From the NCBI GenBank assembly GCA_028715605.1, contig JAQURM010000004.1, positions 1 to 64,000 on the forward strand: a stretch of 64,000 bases of DNA. Reading direction: 5' to 3'. The position numbers and the translations under genes were made by a program. The notes beneath the pieces were generated by a model. It searched no databases, was not told the origin of the DNA, and worked only from the letters and a program-made list of their open reading frames with translations. The DNA comes from Desulfovibrionales bacterium (GTDB lineage: Bacteria > Desulfobacterota > QYQD01). Shown here in pieces: positions 52,946-62,773 of the stretch (position 1 is its first letter; each line of letters starts with the position of its first letter).

Positions 52946-53767
52946 TTTTCTCAGCAGATTGCTTATCCGCACAAAATCATTAACCCCCAGGGTTTCAGCC
53001 CTTCTCTGTCCATCAATGTTCAGGGTTCCCAGGACGCTTCTAATCAGTTCAGGAGAAAAGTCAACTCCAGAGAGGGCATTTTGCAGGGTCTTGCGCCGTT
53101 TCTGGAAGGCGCTTTTGACTATTTTTTTAAAGAGGGATTCATCCTCAGCGATTACCTCCGGGGGGCGTAGGTGAAACCCCAGGACCGTAGAATCCACTTC
53201 CGGTCTTGGATAGAATTGAGCGGCAGGCACTTTCAAGACCTTTTCGATGGCGGCGCAATAATTGAAGAACACGGCAAGGATGCCATATGTTTTACCGCCG
53301 GGCGGGGCGACGATCCTTTCGGCCACTTCCTTTTGGAGCATGACAAAGGCATTTTTAAACAAAGACCGACATTCCCATATCTTAAAAAGTATAGGGCTGG
53401 AAATATAGTAAGGCAGGTTCCCTATTATCTTTAGTTTTTGTCCATGTTCTCTTCCCAATGCCTGAAAGTCAACTTTCAGTATGTCCTGGTGTACTATTTC
53501 CAGCGTGGAAGGGAGGGTATATTCTTCCTTCACGATAGCAATCAGGCGCGGGTCAACTTCGAAGCTGATGAGTTTTTTGACCCTGGCGGCCAGAGGAACG
53601 GTGAGAATGCCCAGGCCCATGCCCACTTCAATGACTATGTCCTCTGCCCCAAATCCCGCCTTTTTAATTATGGCCCTAGCAATATCCGGGTTTATAAGGA
53701 AATTTTGCCCCCGGCTCTTTGAGGGCCGTATTTCGTACTTTTTTAGTAATCCTTGCGGGCTGGTCAT
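52928..53767 (-). CDS. rsmA: 16S rRNA dimethyladenosine transferase
   Basis: RsmA (KsgA) dimethylates two adjacent adenosines near the 3' end of 16S rRNA. The 279-residue product has motif X SKSRGQNFLINPDIA, motif I VIEVGMGLGILT, motif IV NLPYYISSPI and the C-terminal RNA-binding domain (QKRRKTLQNAL). The length is typical. The stop lies inside a repeat word. It stands next to the DUF2062 and tsaD genes on the same strand, 43 bases away. Confidence 0.95.
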   Translation of the reverse strand: MTSPQGLLKKYEIRPSKSRGQNFLINPDIARAIIKKAGFGAEDIVIEVGMGLGILTVPLAARVKKLISFEVDPRLIAIVKEEYTLPSTLEIVHQDILKVDFQALGREHGQKLKIIGNLPYYISSPILFKIWECRSLFKNAFVMLQKEVAERIVAPPGGKTYGILAVFFNYCAAIEKVLKVPAAQFYPRPEVDSTVLGFHLRPPEVIAEDESLFKKIVKSAFQKRRKTLQNALSGVDFSPELIRSVLGTLNIDGQRRAETLGVNDFVRISNLLRKAAIRC

Positions 53768-53810
53768 TGGGCGCTTAGTTCAAAGTTTAAATAGTGTCCG
53801 GGTTATATGT

Positions 53811-54266
53811 TTATATGGACCGTCTGGCCCGGCGCTTTGTCCTGAGGCGCTTAAAGATGTAAAGTGTAAGGAAATAGGTAATAACCGCTGGTATAATGCC
53901 GAGGATCACTCCACCAATGAGCATAGTGAGCGCTAACTCCCAGCCGGCGCGGGCTATATCGATAATAGAATAGGTATGTGGCAGTTTCATTTCAAAAGAG
54001 GTGACCCATTTCCCGAGGTAATAGGCCAGGTAATAGTAGATGGGTATGGTGACGGGATTACTGATTACAATGGCCCCGATAAGCCCAGCTATGCGGCTGC
54101 TGCTCAATAGAGAGGTTATCAGGAGGATCATCACCGTGTGGAATGGTATGGTTGGGGTAAGGCCGATAAAGACACCAATGGCCATGCCGGAGGCAATCGA
54201 CCGGGGATTGCCCTTGAGGTTCTTTATGCGGAAATAATAGTATCTTAATGTCCTTTTTAAAGTCAT
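53811..54266 (-). CDS. DUF2062 membrane protein
   Basis: A 151-residue protein with an N-terminal amphipathic RRYYFRIKNLKGNP-like segment and three or so membrane helices. The family signature is SIASGMAIGVFIGLTPTIPFH, then ISNPVTIPIYYYLAYYLGKW. DUF2062 domains are found alone or fused to glycosyltransferases; no activity is known. It overlaps the tsaD stop by four bases (ATGA), so translation is coupled. Confidence 0.85.
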   Translation of the reverse strand: MTLKRTLRYYYFRIKNLKGNPRSIASGMAIGVFIGLTPTIPFHTVMILLITSLLSSSRIAGLIGAIVISNPVTIPIYYYLAYYLGKWVTSFEMKLPHTYSIIDIARAGWELALTMLIGGVILGIIPAVITYFLTLYIFKRLRTKRRARRSI

Positions 54267-55264
54267 AGTCTATTTTTGGAATAGGCATCGAGGTCCAGGC
54301 CGGAAACCTCTCCTTTACGGAAACGATGGTATCCGGCCACCGCAATCATAGCGGCATTATCCGTGCAAAGGGACGGATCCGGGATAAAGACCTTAATCCC
54401 GGCCTGTTTTGCGGCCGCGCCGAGGGCTTCCCTTAAACGGCGATTAGAAGCTACCCCGCCTGCCGCGACAATATTTTTGACCTTATATTGCAGGGCAGCC
54501 TTCATGGTCTTGTTAACCAGGACATCAACTACGGCCTCCTGAAAGGCGGCTGCCATATCTTCGTAGGGCATTGGTAGCCGGTTTTCCCGGCAACGGCGTA
54601 TATAATTGGCTACTGCGGTCTTAAGACCGCTGAAGCTGAAGTCGAAGGAATCCTTGCTGATAACGGCCCGGGGGAGATTGATTTTTTTAGGGTTCCCTTG
54701 TTCGGCCAGCCGGCTGATTACCTCTCCTCCTGGATAACCAAGCCCAAGCATTTTTGCCACCTTATCGAAGGCCTCGCCGGCGGCGTCATCCCGCGTCTGG
54801 CCCAGAAGGCGATAACCTGTAAAGTCAGAGACGTAGTACAGAGCGGTATGCCCGCCTGAGGCCATAAGGGCTACATAGGGGAAAGAAGGGGGATCTTCTT
54901 CCAGATAAATAGATAAAAGGTGTCCTTCAATGTGGCTCACGCCAATGAGGGGGAGTTCCCGCCCATAAGAAAGGGCCTTGGCAAAGGAGAGGCCGATCAG
55001 TAGTGACCCTACCAGCCCCGGCCCCTGGGTGGCGGCTATGGCATCAATGCCATTTAAAGATATCCCGGCTTGTTCTAAGGCCTCTTCCACGACAGGATAG
55101 ATGGCTTCGATGTGTTTGCGGGAGGCCAGTTCCGGTACGACGCCGCCGTAACGGCGATGCACGTCCATCTGGGAGGCTACCACACTGGATAATATGATCT
55201 TTCCGTCCCGGACGACAGCCGCGGCCGTCTCATCACAGGAGCTTTCGATACCCAGGATGAGCAC
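54263..55264 (-). CDS. tsaD: tRNA N6-threonylcarbamoyladenosine transferase TsaD
   Basis: TsaD transfers threonylcarbamoyl to A37 of ANN-decoding tRNAs. The 333-residue protein is an ASKHA-fold metalloenzyme: LGIESSCDETAAAVV at the start, GLVGSLLIGLSFAKALSYG, the iron-binding HIEGH (SHIEGHLLSIYLE), MASGGHTALYYV, and VAAGGVASNRRLREAL with DPSLCTDNAAMIA. It precedes the DUF2062 gene and follows fba with a two-base gap. Confidence 0.96.
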   Translation of the reverse strand: MLILGIESSCDETAAAVVRDGKIILSSVVASQMDVHRRYGGVVPELASRKHIEAIYPVVEEALEQAGISLNGIDAIAATQGPGLVGSLLIGLSFAKALSYGRELPLIGVSHIEGHLLSIYLEEDPPSFPYVALMASGGHTALYYVSDFTGYRLLGQTRDDAAGEAFDKVAKMLGLGYPGGEVISRLAEQGNPKKINLPRAVISKDSFDFSFSGLKTAVANYIRRCRENRLPMPYEDMAAAFQEAVVDVLVNKTMKAALQYKVKNIVAAGGVASNRRLREALGAAAKQAGIKVFIPDPSLCTDNAAMIAVAGYHRFRKGEVSGLDLDAYSKNRL

Positions 55265-55266
55265 GT

Positions 55267-56190
55267 TCAGACCCTGTTGGCACAGCCCAAGGCCTGTATC
55301 CTGCCTGCAATGATTTGTGCTACTTTTTCCCGGGCCGGCCCCAGGATTTTTCTCAGGTCGAAAGTCTCCGGCTTTTCCGCCAGGATGCGGCGCATGGCAC
55401 TGACGAAACCAAGCCGGAGGTCCGTATCGATGTTAACCTTGGCTACGCCTAGCTTGATAGCCTTTTGCACCTCTTCCAGGGGTACGCCCTTGGCCTCCCC
55501 AACCGGGATGCCGGAATCAATGGCCTCTTGAAGAAGGTCAGCCGGGATAGAAGACGCGCCGTGCAGGACGAGGGGTATCCCCGTCTTTTCTTTAACCTTT
55601 TTTAGTCGTTCCAGGTCGAGGCGGGCAGCGCCTTTATATTTGAAGGCCCCGTGCGATGTCCCTACGGCCGGAGCCAGAGAGTCAACATTTGTCTCCTGAA
55701 CAAAACGGCTGGCCTCTTCAGGATCGACGAATATGGCGTCTCTTTCCGCTACGGATACGGTATCCTCTACACCCATGAGGCGGCCCAGTTCGGCTTCTAC
55801 CGAGACCCCGGATTGGTGGGCTATTTCTACGACCTGTCCGGTCAGGGCCGCGTTTTCAGTATAAGGCAGGTGAGAGGCGTCGATCATGACCGAGGTAAAT
55901 CCGGCCTGAATACAGGCCCTGATCGTTTCCAGCTTGTGCCCATGATCCAGATGCAGGGCTACGGGGATATCTACCTCTCCGGCCAGTGTTCTGGCCATGG
56001 ATACGATGGTCGATAGTCCGGCATAACTGATGGCTCCTTCTGAAGCCTGGATAATGACCGGGGCGCGCAGGTTATTGGCCGTCTGTAAAATGGCCTGTAA
56101 CATCTCCATATTAACAAAATTAAAGGCCCCGATGGCGTAGCCTTCCCGGTAAGCTTTAAGCAATATGTCTTTGGCAGGTACAAGCGGCAT
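55267..56190 (-). CDS. fba: Class II fructose-bisphosphate aldolase
   Basis: This zinc aldolase splits or forms fructose 1,6-bisphosphate. The 307-residue protein has AIGAFNFVNMEMLQAIL at the N-terminus, the zinc site HLDHGHKLE, the second His region TSHGAFKYKG and VLHGASSIP, and NIDTDLRLGF near the end. The size and motifs are those of the short class II (KbaY/GatY-like) type. The start overlaps the fbp stop by one base (TGATG). With fbp and ppsA it supports gluconeogenesis. Confidence 0.93.
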   Translation of the reverse strand: MPLVPAKDILLKAYREGYAIGAFNFVNMEMLQAILQTANNLRAPVIIQASEGAISYAGLSTIVSMARTLAGEVDIPVALHLDHGHKLETIRACIQAGFTSVMIDASHLPYTENAALTGQVVEIAHQSGVSVEAELGRLMGVEDTVSVAERDAIFVDPEEASRFVQETNVDSLAPAVGTSHGAFKYKGAARLDLERLKKVKEKTGIPLVLHGASSIPADLLQEAIDSGIPVGEAKGVPLEEVQKAIKLGVAKVNIDTDLRLGFVSAMRRILAEKPETFDLRKILGPAREKVAQIIAGRIQALGCANRV

Positions 56191-57215
56191 CAGGATCTCC
56201 TTTCTCCTTTTATGAACTGTTCGGCAATAAGTACATCTTCTTTGCTTCCTATGTAAAGCGGCACACGCTGATGCAATTCCTTGGGCTCGAGATCAAGTAT
56301 GCCCTGGAAGCCGGTGCTGGCATAGCCGCCGGCCTGCTCCACGACAAAGGACAGCGGGTTGCACTCACACATGAGGCGCAGTTTGCCAAGGGGCTTTTTG
56401 GGGTCTTTTTTGTCCGGAGGGTACATAAATATACCGCCATGCAGGAGATTGCGATGGAAATCCGCCACCAGAGAACCAATATAGCGCCCCGTGTACGGCC
56501 TTTTTGTTTCCCTGTCCGGCGTTTTAAAATAGCTCACAAGTTTTTTAACTTCATCCGACCAATAGCTATAGTTGCCTTCGTTAACGCTAAAGGCCCTTCC
56601 CCGCTCCGGTATCCTGATATTCTCATGGGATAACAAGAACTCGCCTATGCTCGGAAGGAGTGTAAATCCGTGTACGCCGCTGCCTGACGTATAGACCATC
56701 ATGCTGCTGGAGCCATAGACAAAGTAGCCGGCTGCGACCTGTTTGCTTCCTTTCTGGAGGATATCTTCCAGGGTTGGGTCGGCAGGCATCGGGGTTACGC
56801 GGCGGTAAATGGAGAAGATAGTGCCTATGCTGACGTTTACGTCGATATTGGATGAACCGTCCAGGGGGTCGAAGATCAGGACATAATTGCCTTTGGTAAA
56901 TCTCTCAGGGACGGGTATTATATCCGGGTCTTCTTCTGAGGCCATAGCGCACAATTCTCCGGTGTGGGCCATACGCTCAACGATGGTCCTATGGGCGAAT
57001 TCATCCAGCTTCTGTACCTGCTCTCCCTGGATGTTTTCTCGTCCGGCATATCCCAGTATGTCCACCAGGCCGGCCTTGTTTACCTCGCGAGAGATGATTT
57101 TGGCGGCCACAATGAGTTCGGATAACAAACGCGTGAATGCACCGGTAGCCTCGGGGTGGGCCTTCTGGGTGGTCAGCAGGTGTTCTATGACCGTTGTTCC
57201 TAATAGAGATGGCAT
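56190..57215 (-). CDS. fbp: Fructose-1,6-bisphosphatase class I
   Basis: Fbp makes fructose 6-phosphate, an irreversible step of gluconeogenesis. The 341-residue product has the class I motifs: [10 protein letters not shown], the metal-binding [55 protein letters not shown] and [19 protein letters not shown]. It is directly coupled to fba. Its leader holds a repeat element but no promoter that I trust. Confidence 0.95.
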   Translation of the reverse strand: MPSLLGTTVIEHLLTTQKAHPEATGAFTRLLSELIVAAKIISREVNKAGLVDILGYAGRENIQGEQVQKLDEFAHRTIVERMAHTGELCAMASEEDPDIIPVPERFTKGNYVLIFDPLDGSSNIDVNVSIGTIFSIYRRVTPMPADPTLEDILQKGSKQVAAGYFVYGSSSMMVYTSGSGVHGFTLLPSIGEFLLSHENIRIPERGRAFSVNEGNYSYWSDEVKKLVSYFKTPDRETKRPYTGRYIGSLVADFHRNLLHGGIFMYPPDKKDPKKPLGKLRLMCECNPLSFVVEQAGGYASTGFQGILDLEPKELHQRVPLYIGSKEDVLIAEQFIKGERRS

Positions 57216-57247
57216 GGCTTATCTCCTCAATAACCGTACGATAGGCA

Positions 57248-57325
57248 ACGTCACCGGTCATGTTAAGTGTGGAAGATTGATCAAATTCTACCAGTGACAA
57301 ATGACTATTGACTAATGACATTCAC
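57248..57325. repeat. Inverted-repeat element, GTCATTAGTC/GACTAATGAC family
   Basis: Fourth copy (see 7495-7582), in the fbp leader; here in the opposite orientation and with one arm shortened. Confidence 0.7.
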
Positions 57326-57369
57326 TTTGTTTGTTTTTTACCACAAAGTCACTGAAAAAGCCAAGGCCT

Positions 57370-57415
57370 AAAACAGCCAAAAGCTGAAAGCTGAAGGCTG
57401 ATAGCTGATGGCTAT
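57370..57415. repeat. AGCTGAAAGCTGA type degenerate repeat
   Basis: Series of AGCTGAAAGCTGAAGGCTGA words directly after the TetR-type gene. Confidence 0.6.
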
Positions 57416-57418
57416 TTT

Positions 57419-58003
57419 TCAGGATACAGCAATTCCGCGAATAAAGAAATCGCTGATCTGTTTGGCTGCAGTATGCGTGCTGTATTTTTTTTGAGGGGAG
57501 AGTATCCAGAAACGGGACATTTCATCTAAGGCTCCGAAAAAAGCCCGCTTGGCTATGCCCGGCATGACGTCTTTGCGGATGAGGCCTTGTTCCTGGCCCT
57601 TTTTTATAATGGAAGAGATTATATTTACATACTCAGCAAATTTTTTATTGCGATATTCCTTCATGAATTTACTGCTCTGCCGGATTTCGACCTGGAGCAC
57701 CTCGGCCATTTCTCTGTTTTCTTCTACAATTTTCAGGTGAACCCGGGAAAAAATCTCCAATTGTTTGAGCGGGTTTTCTTCTTTGGCCAGTTCTTCCCGC
57801 ATGTTGGTTATAATTTCCCCCATCTCTTCCTCAAAGAGGGAGATGAGTATGTCATATTTATTGTTAAAATAAAGATATATCGTGCCGTCTGCCACATTTG
57901 CTTCTTTGGCGATTTCTGAGATACGCGAGTTAAAAAAACCGTTCCGGGCAAAAATTTTAACGGCGGCCTGGATAATCTTCTGATGTTTGTCGGTGGCTTT
58001 CAC
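57419..58003 (-). CDS. TetR/AcrR family regulator
   Basis: A 194-residue repressor-type protein with an N-terminal helix-turn-helix (residues 8-55: IIQAAVKIFARNGFFNSRIS, EIAKEANVADGTIYLYFNNK) and a helical ligand-binding domain. The C-terminal part (EQGLIRKDVMPGIAKRAFFGALDEMSRFW) recalls regulators of fatty-acid degradation such as FadR of Bacillus, but the ligand is not clear. The start is GTG at 58003. A palindrome about 40 bases upstream is the likely operator. It is divergent from mreB. Confidence 0.88.
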   Translation of the reverse strand: MKATDKHQKIIQAAVKIFARNGFFNSRISEIAKEANVADGTIYLYFNNKYDILISLFEEEMGEIITNMREELAKEENPLKQLEIFSRVHLKIVEENREMAEVLQVEIRQSSKFMKEYRNKKFAEYVNIISSIIKKGQEQGLIRKDVMPGIAKRAFFGALDEMSRFWILSPQKKYSTHTAAKQISDFFIRGIAVS

Positions 58004-58040
58004 AGAGTTATAGGCTTATTTGGCTCAGAAAAAATCCCTT

Positions 58041-58060
58041 ATGAATGGTTGCTCATTCAT
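58041..58060. promoter_or_regulatory. Likely TetR-family operator
   Basis: ATGAATG-GTTGCT-CATTCAT, a perfect 7+6+7 palindrome upstream of the regulator gene. It resembles FadR-type sites (TGAATGA...TCATTCA), so autoregulation is likely. Confidence 0.6.
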
Positions 58061-58215
58061 AATATATGTATGAAATAAGATTCCATGGATTTTGTCAAGA
58101 TAATTTTCATCGGATTTTCATTAAAATCTCAAAATGAGTGAATTATTTTATTGAATTGAACGATATAGATATTTAGGTAAAAAGGTAAGTATGCATATTA
58201 TGCATAAAAAAGATA

Positions 58216-58244
58216 TTGACCCTTGTTATTACACGGGTTATTGT
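58216..58244 (+). promoter_or_regulatory. Sigma-70 type promoter of the mre operon
   Basis: TTGACC at 58216-58221, 17 bases, TATTGT at 58239-58244, about 80 bases before the mreB start. The rest of the 320-base gap between the regulator and mreB is AT-rich, without other clear features. Confidence 0.6.
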
Positions 58245-58312
58245 GAAAGGCTAGAAAATAAGAAAAGCGGGAGAACCGGTTAAAATTTAAGGGTTTTTTC
58301 CATTAAAATTAA

Positions 58313-59359
<1,047 letters not shown>

Positions 59360-59372
59360 TACGGATGTCTTG

Positions 59373-60212
59373 ATGCGAAAAAAGGAAAGACCTCTTAATC
59401 GTCTGAAAATTTTTATCTTAACCGGTCTGTTGGCTGTTATCCTTTTCGTACTCCTTGTTTCCAGTATAGGGAAAAACAGAGATTTTGGCCCCTGGCAGAA
59501 GGTTGGTGTAGAGTTGTTTGCTCCCATCCAGAAAGGGATCCTCTTCATTCAGAGGGGAATTGCTGCTTTTGGGCATGATTATATCTACTTGGTTGGCGTG
59601 CAAAAGGAAAATAGATTGTTGAGAAAGGAAATCGAACGGCTGCGCAGTAAAAACAATGAGTATCGTGAAGCCATTATTGCCAATATCCGGTTCAAGAAAC
59701 TGTTAAATTTTAAAGAGACGGTGCCCCTGCCCCTTTTGTCGGCAGAGGTTGTTGGGTACGACCCCACGGTCTGGTTTAATACCATGATTATTAACCGTGG
59801 CTCTGACGATGGACTTCAAAGAGGGATGGCGGTTATAGCTGCCGATGGCGTTGTTGGCCAGATTATAAGTGTCTCCCTGCACTATGCAAAGGTTTTACTG
59901 ATTACAGACCGGAACAGCGCTGTCGATGCCATTGTGCAGAGAAGCAGGGTAAGGGGAGTGCTCAAGGGAGAATCCGGTGGAGTCTGTTATTTAGATTACG
60001 TCGGCATTCGTGACGATGTTAACCCCGGGGATATAGTAATTTCTTCCGGGGTGGGGGGTATATTCCCGAAGGGGTTGCCTGTCGGGAGGGTTATTAAGGC
60101 CAGGAGTTCTCGTCCGGGATTATTTCAACATATCGAAGTGGTCCCCTGTGTTAATATTTCTGATATAGAGGAAGCATTGGTTGTTTTAGAAAAAAGCTCT
60201 ATAATGGAATAG
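59373..60212 (+). CDS. mreC: Rod shape-determining protein MreC
   Basis: MreC links MreB to the periplasmic synthases. The 279-residue product has one N-terminal membrane helix (IFILTGLLAVILFVLLVSSI), a coiled coil (QKENRLLRKEIERLRSKN) and the two beta-barrel domains (AEVVGYDPTVWFNTMIINRG, then GDIVISSGVGGIFPKGLPVG). It starts 13 bases after mreB (ATG at 59373; a TTG one codon earlier is possible). The length is typical. Confidence 0.95.
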   Translation: MRKKERPLNRLKIFILTGLLAVILFVLLVSSIGKNRDFGPWQKVGVELFAPIQKGILFIQRGIAAFGHDYIYLVGVQKENRLLRKEIERLRSKNNEYREAIIANIRFKKLLNFKETVPLPLLSAEVVGYDPTVWFNTMIINRGSDDGLQRGMAVIAADGVVGQIISVSLHYAKVLLITDRNSAVDAIVQRSRVRGVLKGESGGVCYLDYVGIRDDVNPGDIVISSGVGGIFPKGLPVGRVIKARSSRPGLFQHIEVVPCVNISDIEEALVVLEKSSIME

Positions 60213-60322
60213 GATCTGGCGCCACAAAGTCACCGAGACACGAAGGCTAAGTGAGGATTAAGAGGATTATCTATCTTGGCGCCCTAGTGGCTAAATAGTT
60301 GCATGGGATAAAGTGACCGAAT

Positions 60323-60823
60323 ATGTTTTTTTTATTTTTACTGGGTTGCGTATTATTGATCCTGGAAACGACTCTATTCTATCATCTGCCTTTATGGAAA
60401 CTTAAAATTGACGGGTTGCCCCTCTTAATTATATATGTCTCACTTTACCTAAATGGGATCCAGAGCGGTTTGTTGGTTTTTTCTTTAGGTATATTGGTGG
60501 ATACATTTGCAGGCAGCGCCTTGGGCATGCATGTACTCGTTTATGCCATACTTTTTTTATTAGTAAAGGTTATCTCACATAATCTGATCGTAAAAAATAT
60601 CTATTATCAAATGGCTATTATTTTTTCCGTAAGTTTTTTGGCTAACTTAGGCCTGCTGGTTTTGGATTTGGTATTCATGGATGGAGTAATTTGGTGGCAT
60701 CACGTTTGGATGGTATTTCTTCAAAGTCTCCTGACATCTCTGTTAAGCCCTATCTTTTTCATTTGTTACGATTATTTTGACCGGTTGTTTGGGTTACGGG
60801 AAGCACGTGAGGTCTCGCGCTAG
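60323..60823 (+). CDS. mreD: Rod shape-determining protein MreD
   Basis: A 166-residue inner-membrane protein with about five helices (FFLFLLGCVLLILETTLFYH, GLLVFSLGILVDTFAGSALG, HVLVYAILFLLVKVI, and two more). Sequence conservation in this family is low, but the order after mreC and the LxxGxLxD-like segment support it. It works with MreC in the elongation complex. The 110-base gap to mreC contains a GGCGCC inverted pair around a CACAAAGTCACCGAGACACG-type repeat word. Confidence 0.88.
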   Translation: MFFLFLLGCVLLILETTLFYHLPLWKLKIDGLPLLIIYVSLYLNGIQSGLLVFSLGILVDTFAGSALGMHVLVYAILFLLVKVISHNLIVKNIYYQMAIIFSVSFLANLGLLVLDLVFMDGVIWWHHVWMVFLQSLLTSLLSPIFFICYDYFDRLFGLREAREVSR

Positions 60824-60874
60824 GATTTATTAAGTGGTTATGATTTTTGAGTCTTACCGGATAAGTGGTCTATT

Positions 60875-62773
60875 GTGAGGCAGACAGGTTCAAAAAGAGA
60901 TCTACGCATAAGGGCATTTGATCCGGCAGAAATCGAGGAATACCACAGGAGATTTGACCGGATTACAGTATTCGTCATAGTCGTTTTTGCCGTTTTTTTT
61001 GCCCGCCTCTGGTATCTCCAGATCATAAAAGGTGACGAATACCTCAAACGCTCGGAGAGAAATTGCCTCCGTATCCAATACATGCCGGGTCCACGGGGAG
61101 ATATCCTGGATCGGCATGGGCAGGTGCTGGTGCAAAGTCGGCCGTCTTTCAGCATATCCCTGGTTCGTGAAGACGTAAAAGACATAAATAAGCTGCTTAA
61201 CCGGTTGAGCTCCCTTTTGAAGAAAAGTCCGGCCTCACTATGGGAAAAGGTGGTGGCGGCGAAGAATATGCCCCGTTATATGCCTATACGCTTATGTGAA
61301 GATGTGGATGCAGATACCGTGGCCTTGGTAGAGATGCACAGGTTTGAGATGCCCGGCGTAACCATAGAGATTGAACCTAAGAGAAACTATGTTTATGGGA
61401 ATATGGCCGCACACTTGTTTGGTTACCTGGGAGAAATAAATGAAAAGGAATTGAAGGGCGAATTATTTAAGAACGTCAGGTTGGGTGAATTCGTTGGGCG
61501 ATGCGGCCTGGAGAAGGTTTATCAGGCGGATTTGGCGGGTATAGGCGGCGGCAGGCAGGTAGAGGTCGATGCCGCCGGCCGGGTGATAAGTGTTTATGGA
61601 GATATCCCACCCGTTTCCGGGAATAATATCCATCTCACCCTGGACGCCGACCTGCAAAGGGTGGCTGAAGATGCTATGGCTGGTCGCTCAGGGGCAGTCG
61701 TAGCCATGGATCCCAGAAATGGAAAGATACTGACTTGGGCGAGCTGTCCTAATATTGATTTGGAAGCCTTTCTCCACGGATTAAGTCGGAAAGAGTGGTC
61801 AGGTCTGGTAAATGATCCTTTGCGGCCCTTGCCGGATAAGGTTATTCAAGGGCAATATCCCCCGGGTTCTACTTATAAGATTATAACCATGGCGGCCGCG
61901 CTGGAAGAGAAGGTCATTGATCCTACCGCTCCACTATATTGCAGCGGCTATTATCCTTTTGGCAACCGGGTCTATAGGTGTTGGGAGGAAAAAGGACATG
62001 GCAGCGTGGCTATGCATAAAGGTATTGTGCGGTCATGCGACTTTTATTTCTATGAAATGGGGAGAAGACTGGGAGTAAAACGTCTGGCACGCTACGCGCA
62101 AGGTTTTGGTCTGGGATCACCTGCCAAGGTAGAATTGGAGCATGAAAAGTCAGGACTGGTGCCTACTCCCGAATGGAAATTAAAACGATTTAAGGTGCCC
62201 TGGCAGGAGGGGGAGACGATTTCTATAGCCATCGGCCAGGGTTTTGATCTGGTCACTCCTCTCCAGATGCTGCGTGTGATCTCTGCTGTGGCCAATGGGG
62301 GAGTGCTTTATCGTCCCCAGTTTGTGGAAAAAATCGTTAGTCTTGACGGCAAGATAATAAAACAGTTTAAGCCCATAATAGATAGTAAGGTCCCGGTTTC
62401 CCAACGTAACCTGGAAATAATACGGGATGGCCTGGCCGGGGTGGTAAATGAGCCGCACGGTACGGGGGGGGCGTGCCGGCTCAGCACAGTTATGGTCGGA
62501 GGCAAGACCGGGACGGCCCAAGTGGTTCGTTTGCCCGCCTACCGTGAGAAGAACGTAAACGCCATACCTTATAAGTATCGGGACCATGCCTGGTTTGTGG
62601 CCTTTGCCCCGGTGGAGGACCCTGAGATAGCAATCGCGGTTTTAGTTGAACATAGCGGGCATGGTGGTTCAATAGCTGCTCCCGTAGCCAGAGCGGTTTT
62701 GGAAGAATATTTTAGCAAAAAGTCCAGCCCGGAGGCGACCTTGGTTCGCACAGGGGGTGCAAATGATAGATAG
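60875..62773 (+). CDS. mrdA: Penicillin-binding protein 2 (elongasome transpeptidase)
   Basis: PBP2 crosslinks new peptidoglycan during side-wall growth. The 632-residue product has an N-terminal membrane helix (ITVFVIVVFAVFFARLWYL), the dimerisation domain (GPRGDILDRHGQVL) and the transpeptidase: SxxK in PPGSTYKI (about 330), SCDF, the SxN equivalent, and KTG in GGKTGTAQVV (about 543). It starts at GTG (60875) with a weak ribosome site. The 3' end overlaps rodA by about 11 bases, so the two partners are coupled. Confidence 0.95.
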   Translation: MRQTGSKRDLRIRAFDPAEIEEYHRRFDRITVFVIVVFAVFFARLWYLQIIKGDEYLKRSERNCLRIQYMPGPRGDILDRHGQVLVQSRPSFSISLVREDVKDINKLLNRLSSLLKKSPASLWEKVVAAKNMPRYMPIRLCEDVDADTVALVEMHRFEMPGVTIEIEPKRNYVYGNMAAHLFGYLGEINEKELKGELFKNVRLGEFVGRCGLEKVYQADLAGIGGGRQVEVDAAGRVISVYGDIPPVSGNNIHLTLDADLQRVAEDAMAGRSGAVVAMDPRNGKILTWASCPNIDLEAFLHGLSRKEWSGLVNDPLRPLPDKVIQGQYPPGSTYKIITMAAALEEKVIDPTAPLYCSGYYPFGNRVYRCWEEKGHGSVAMHKGIVRSCDFYFYEMGRRLGVKRLARYAQGFGLGSPAKVELEHEKSGLVPTPEWKLKRFKVPWQEGETISIAIGQGFDLVTPLQMLRVISAVANGGVLYRPQFVEKIVSLDGKIIKQFKPIIDSKVPVSQRNLEIIRDGLAGVVNEPHGTGGACRLSTVMVGGKTGTAQVVRLPAYREKNVNAIPYKYRDHAWFVAFAPVEDPEIAIAVLVEHSGHGGSIAAPVARAVLEEYFSKKSSPEATLVRTGGANDR

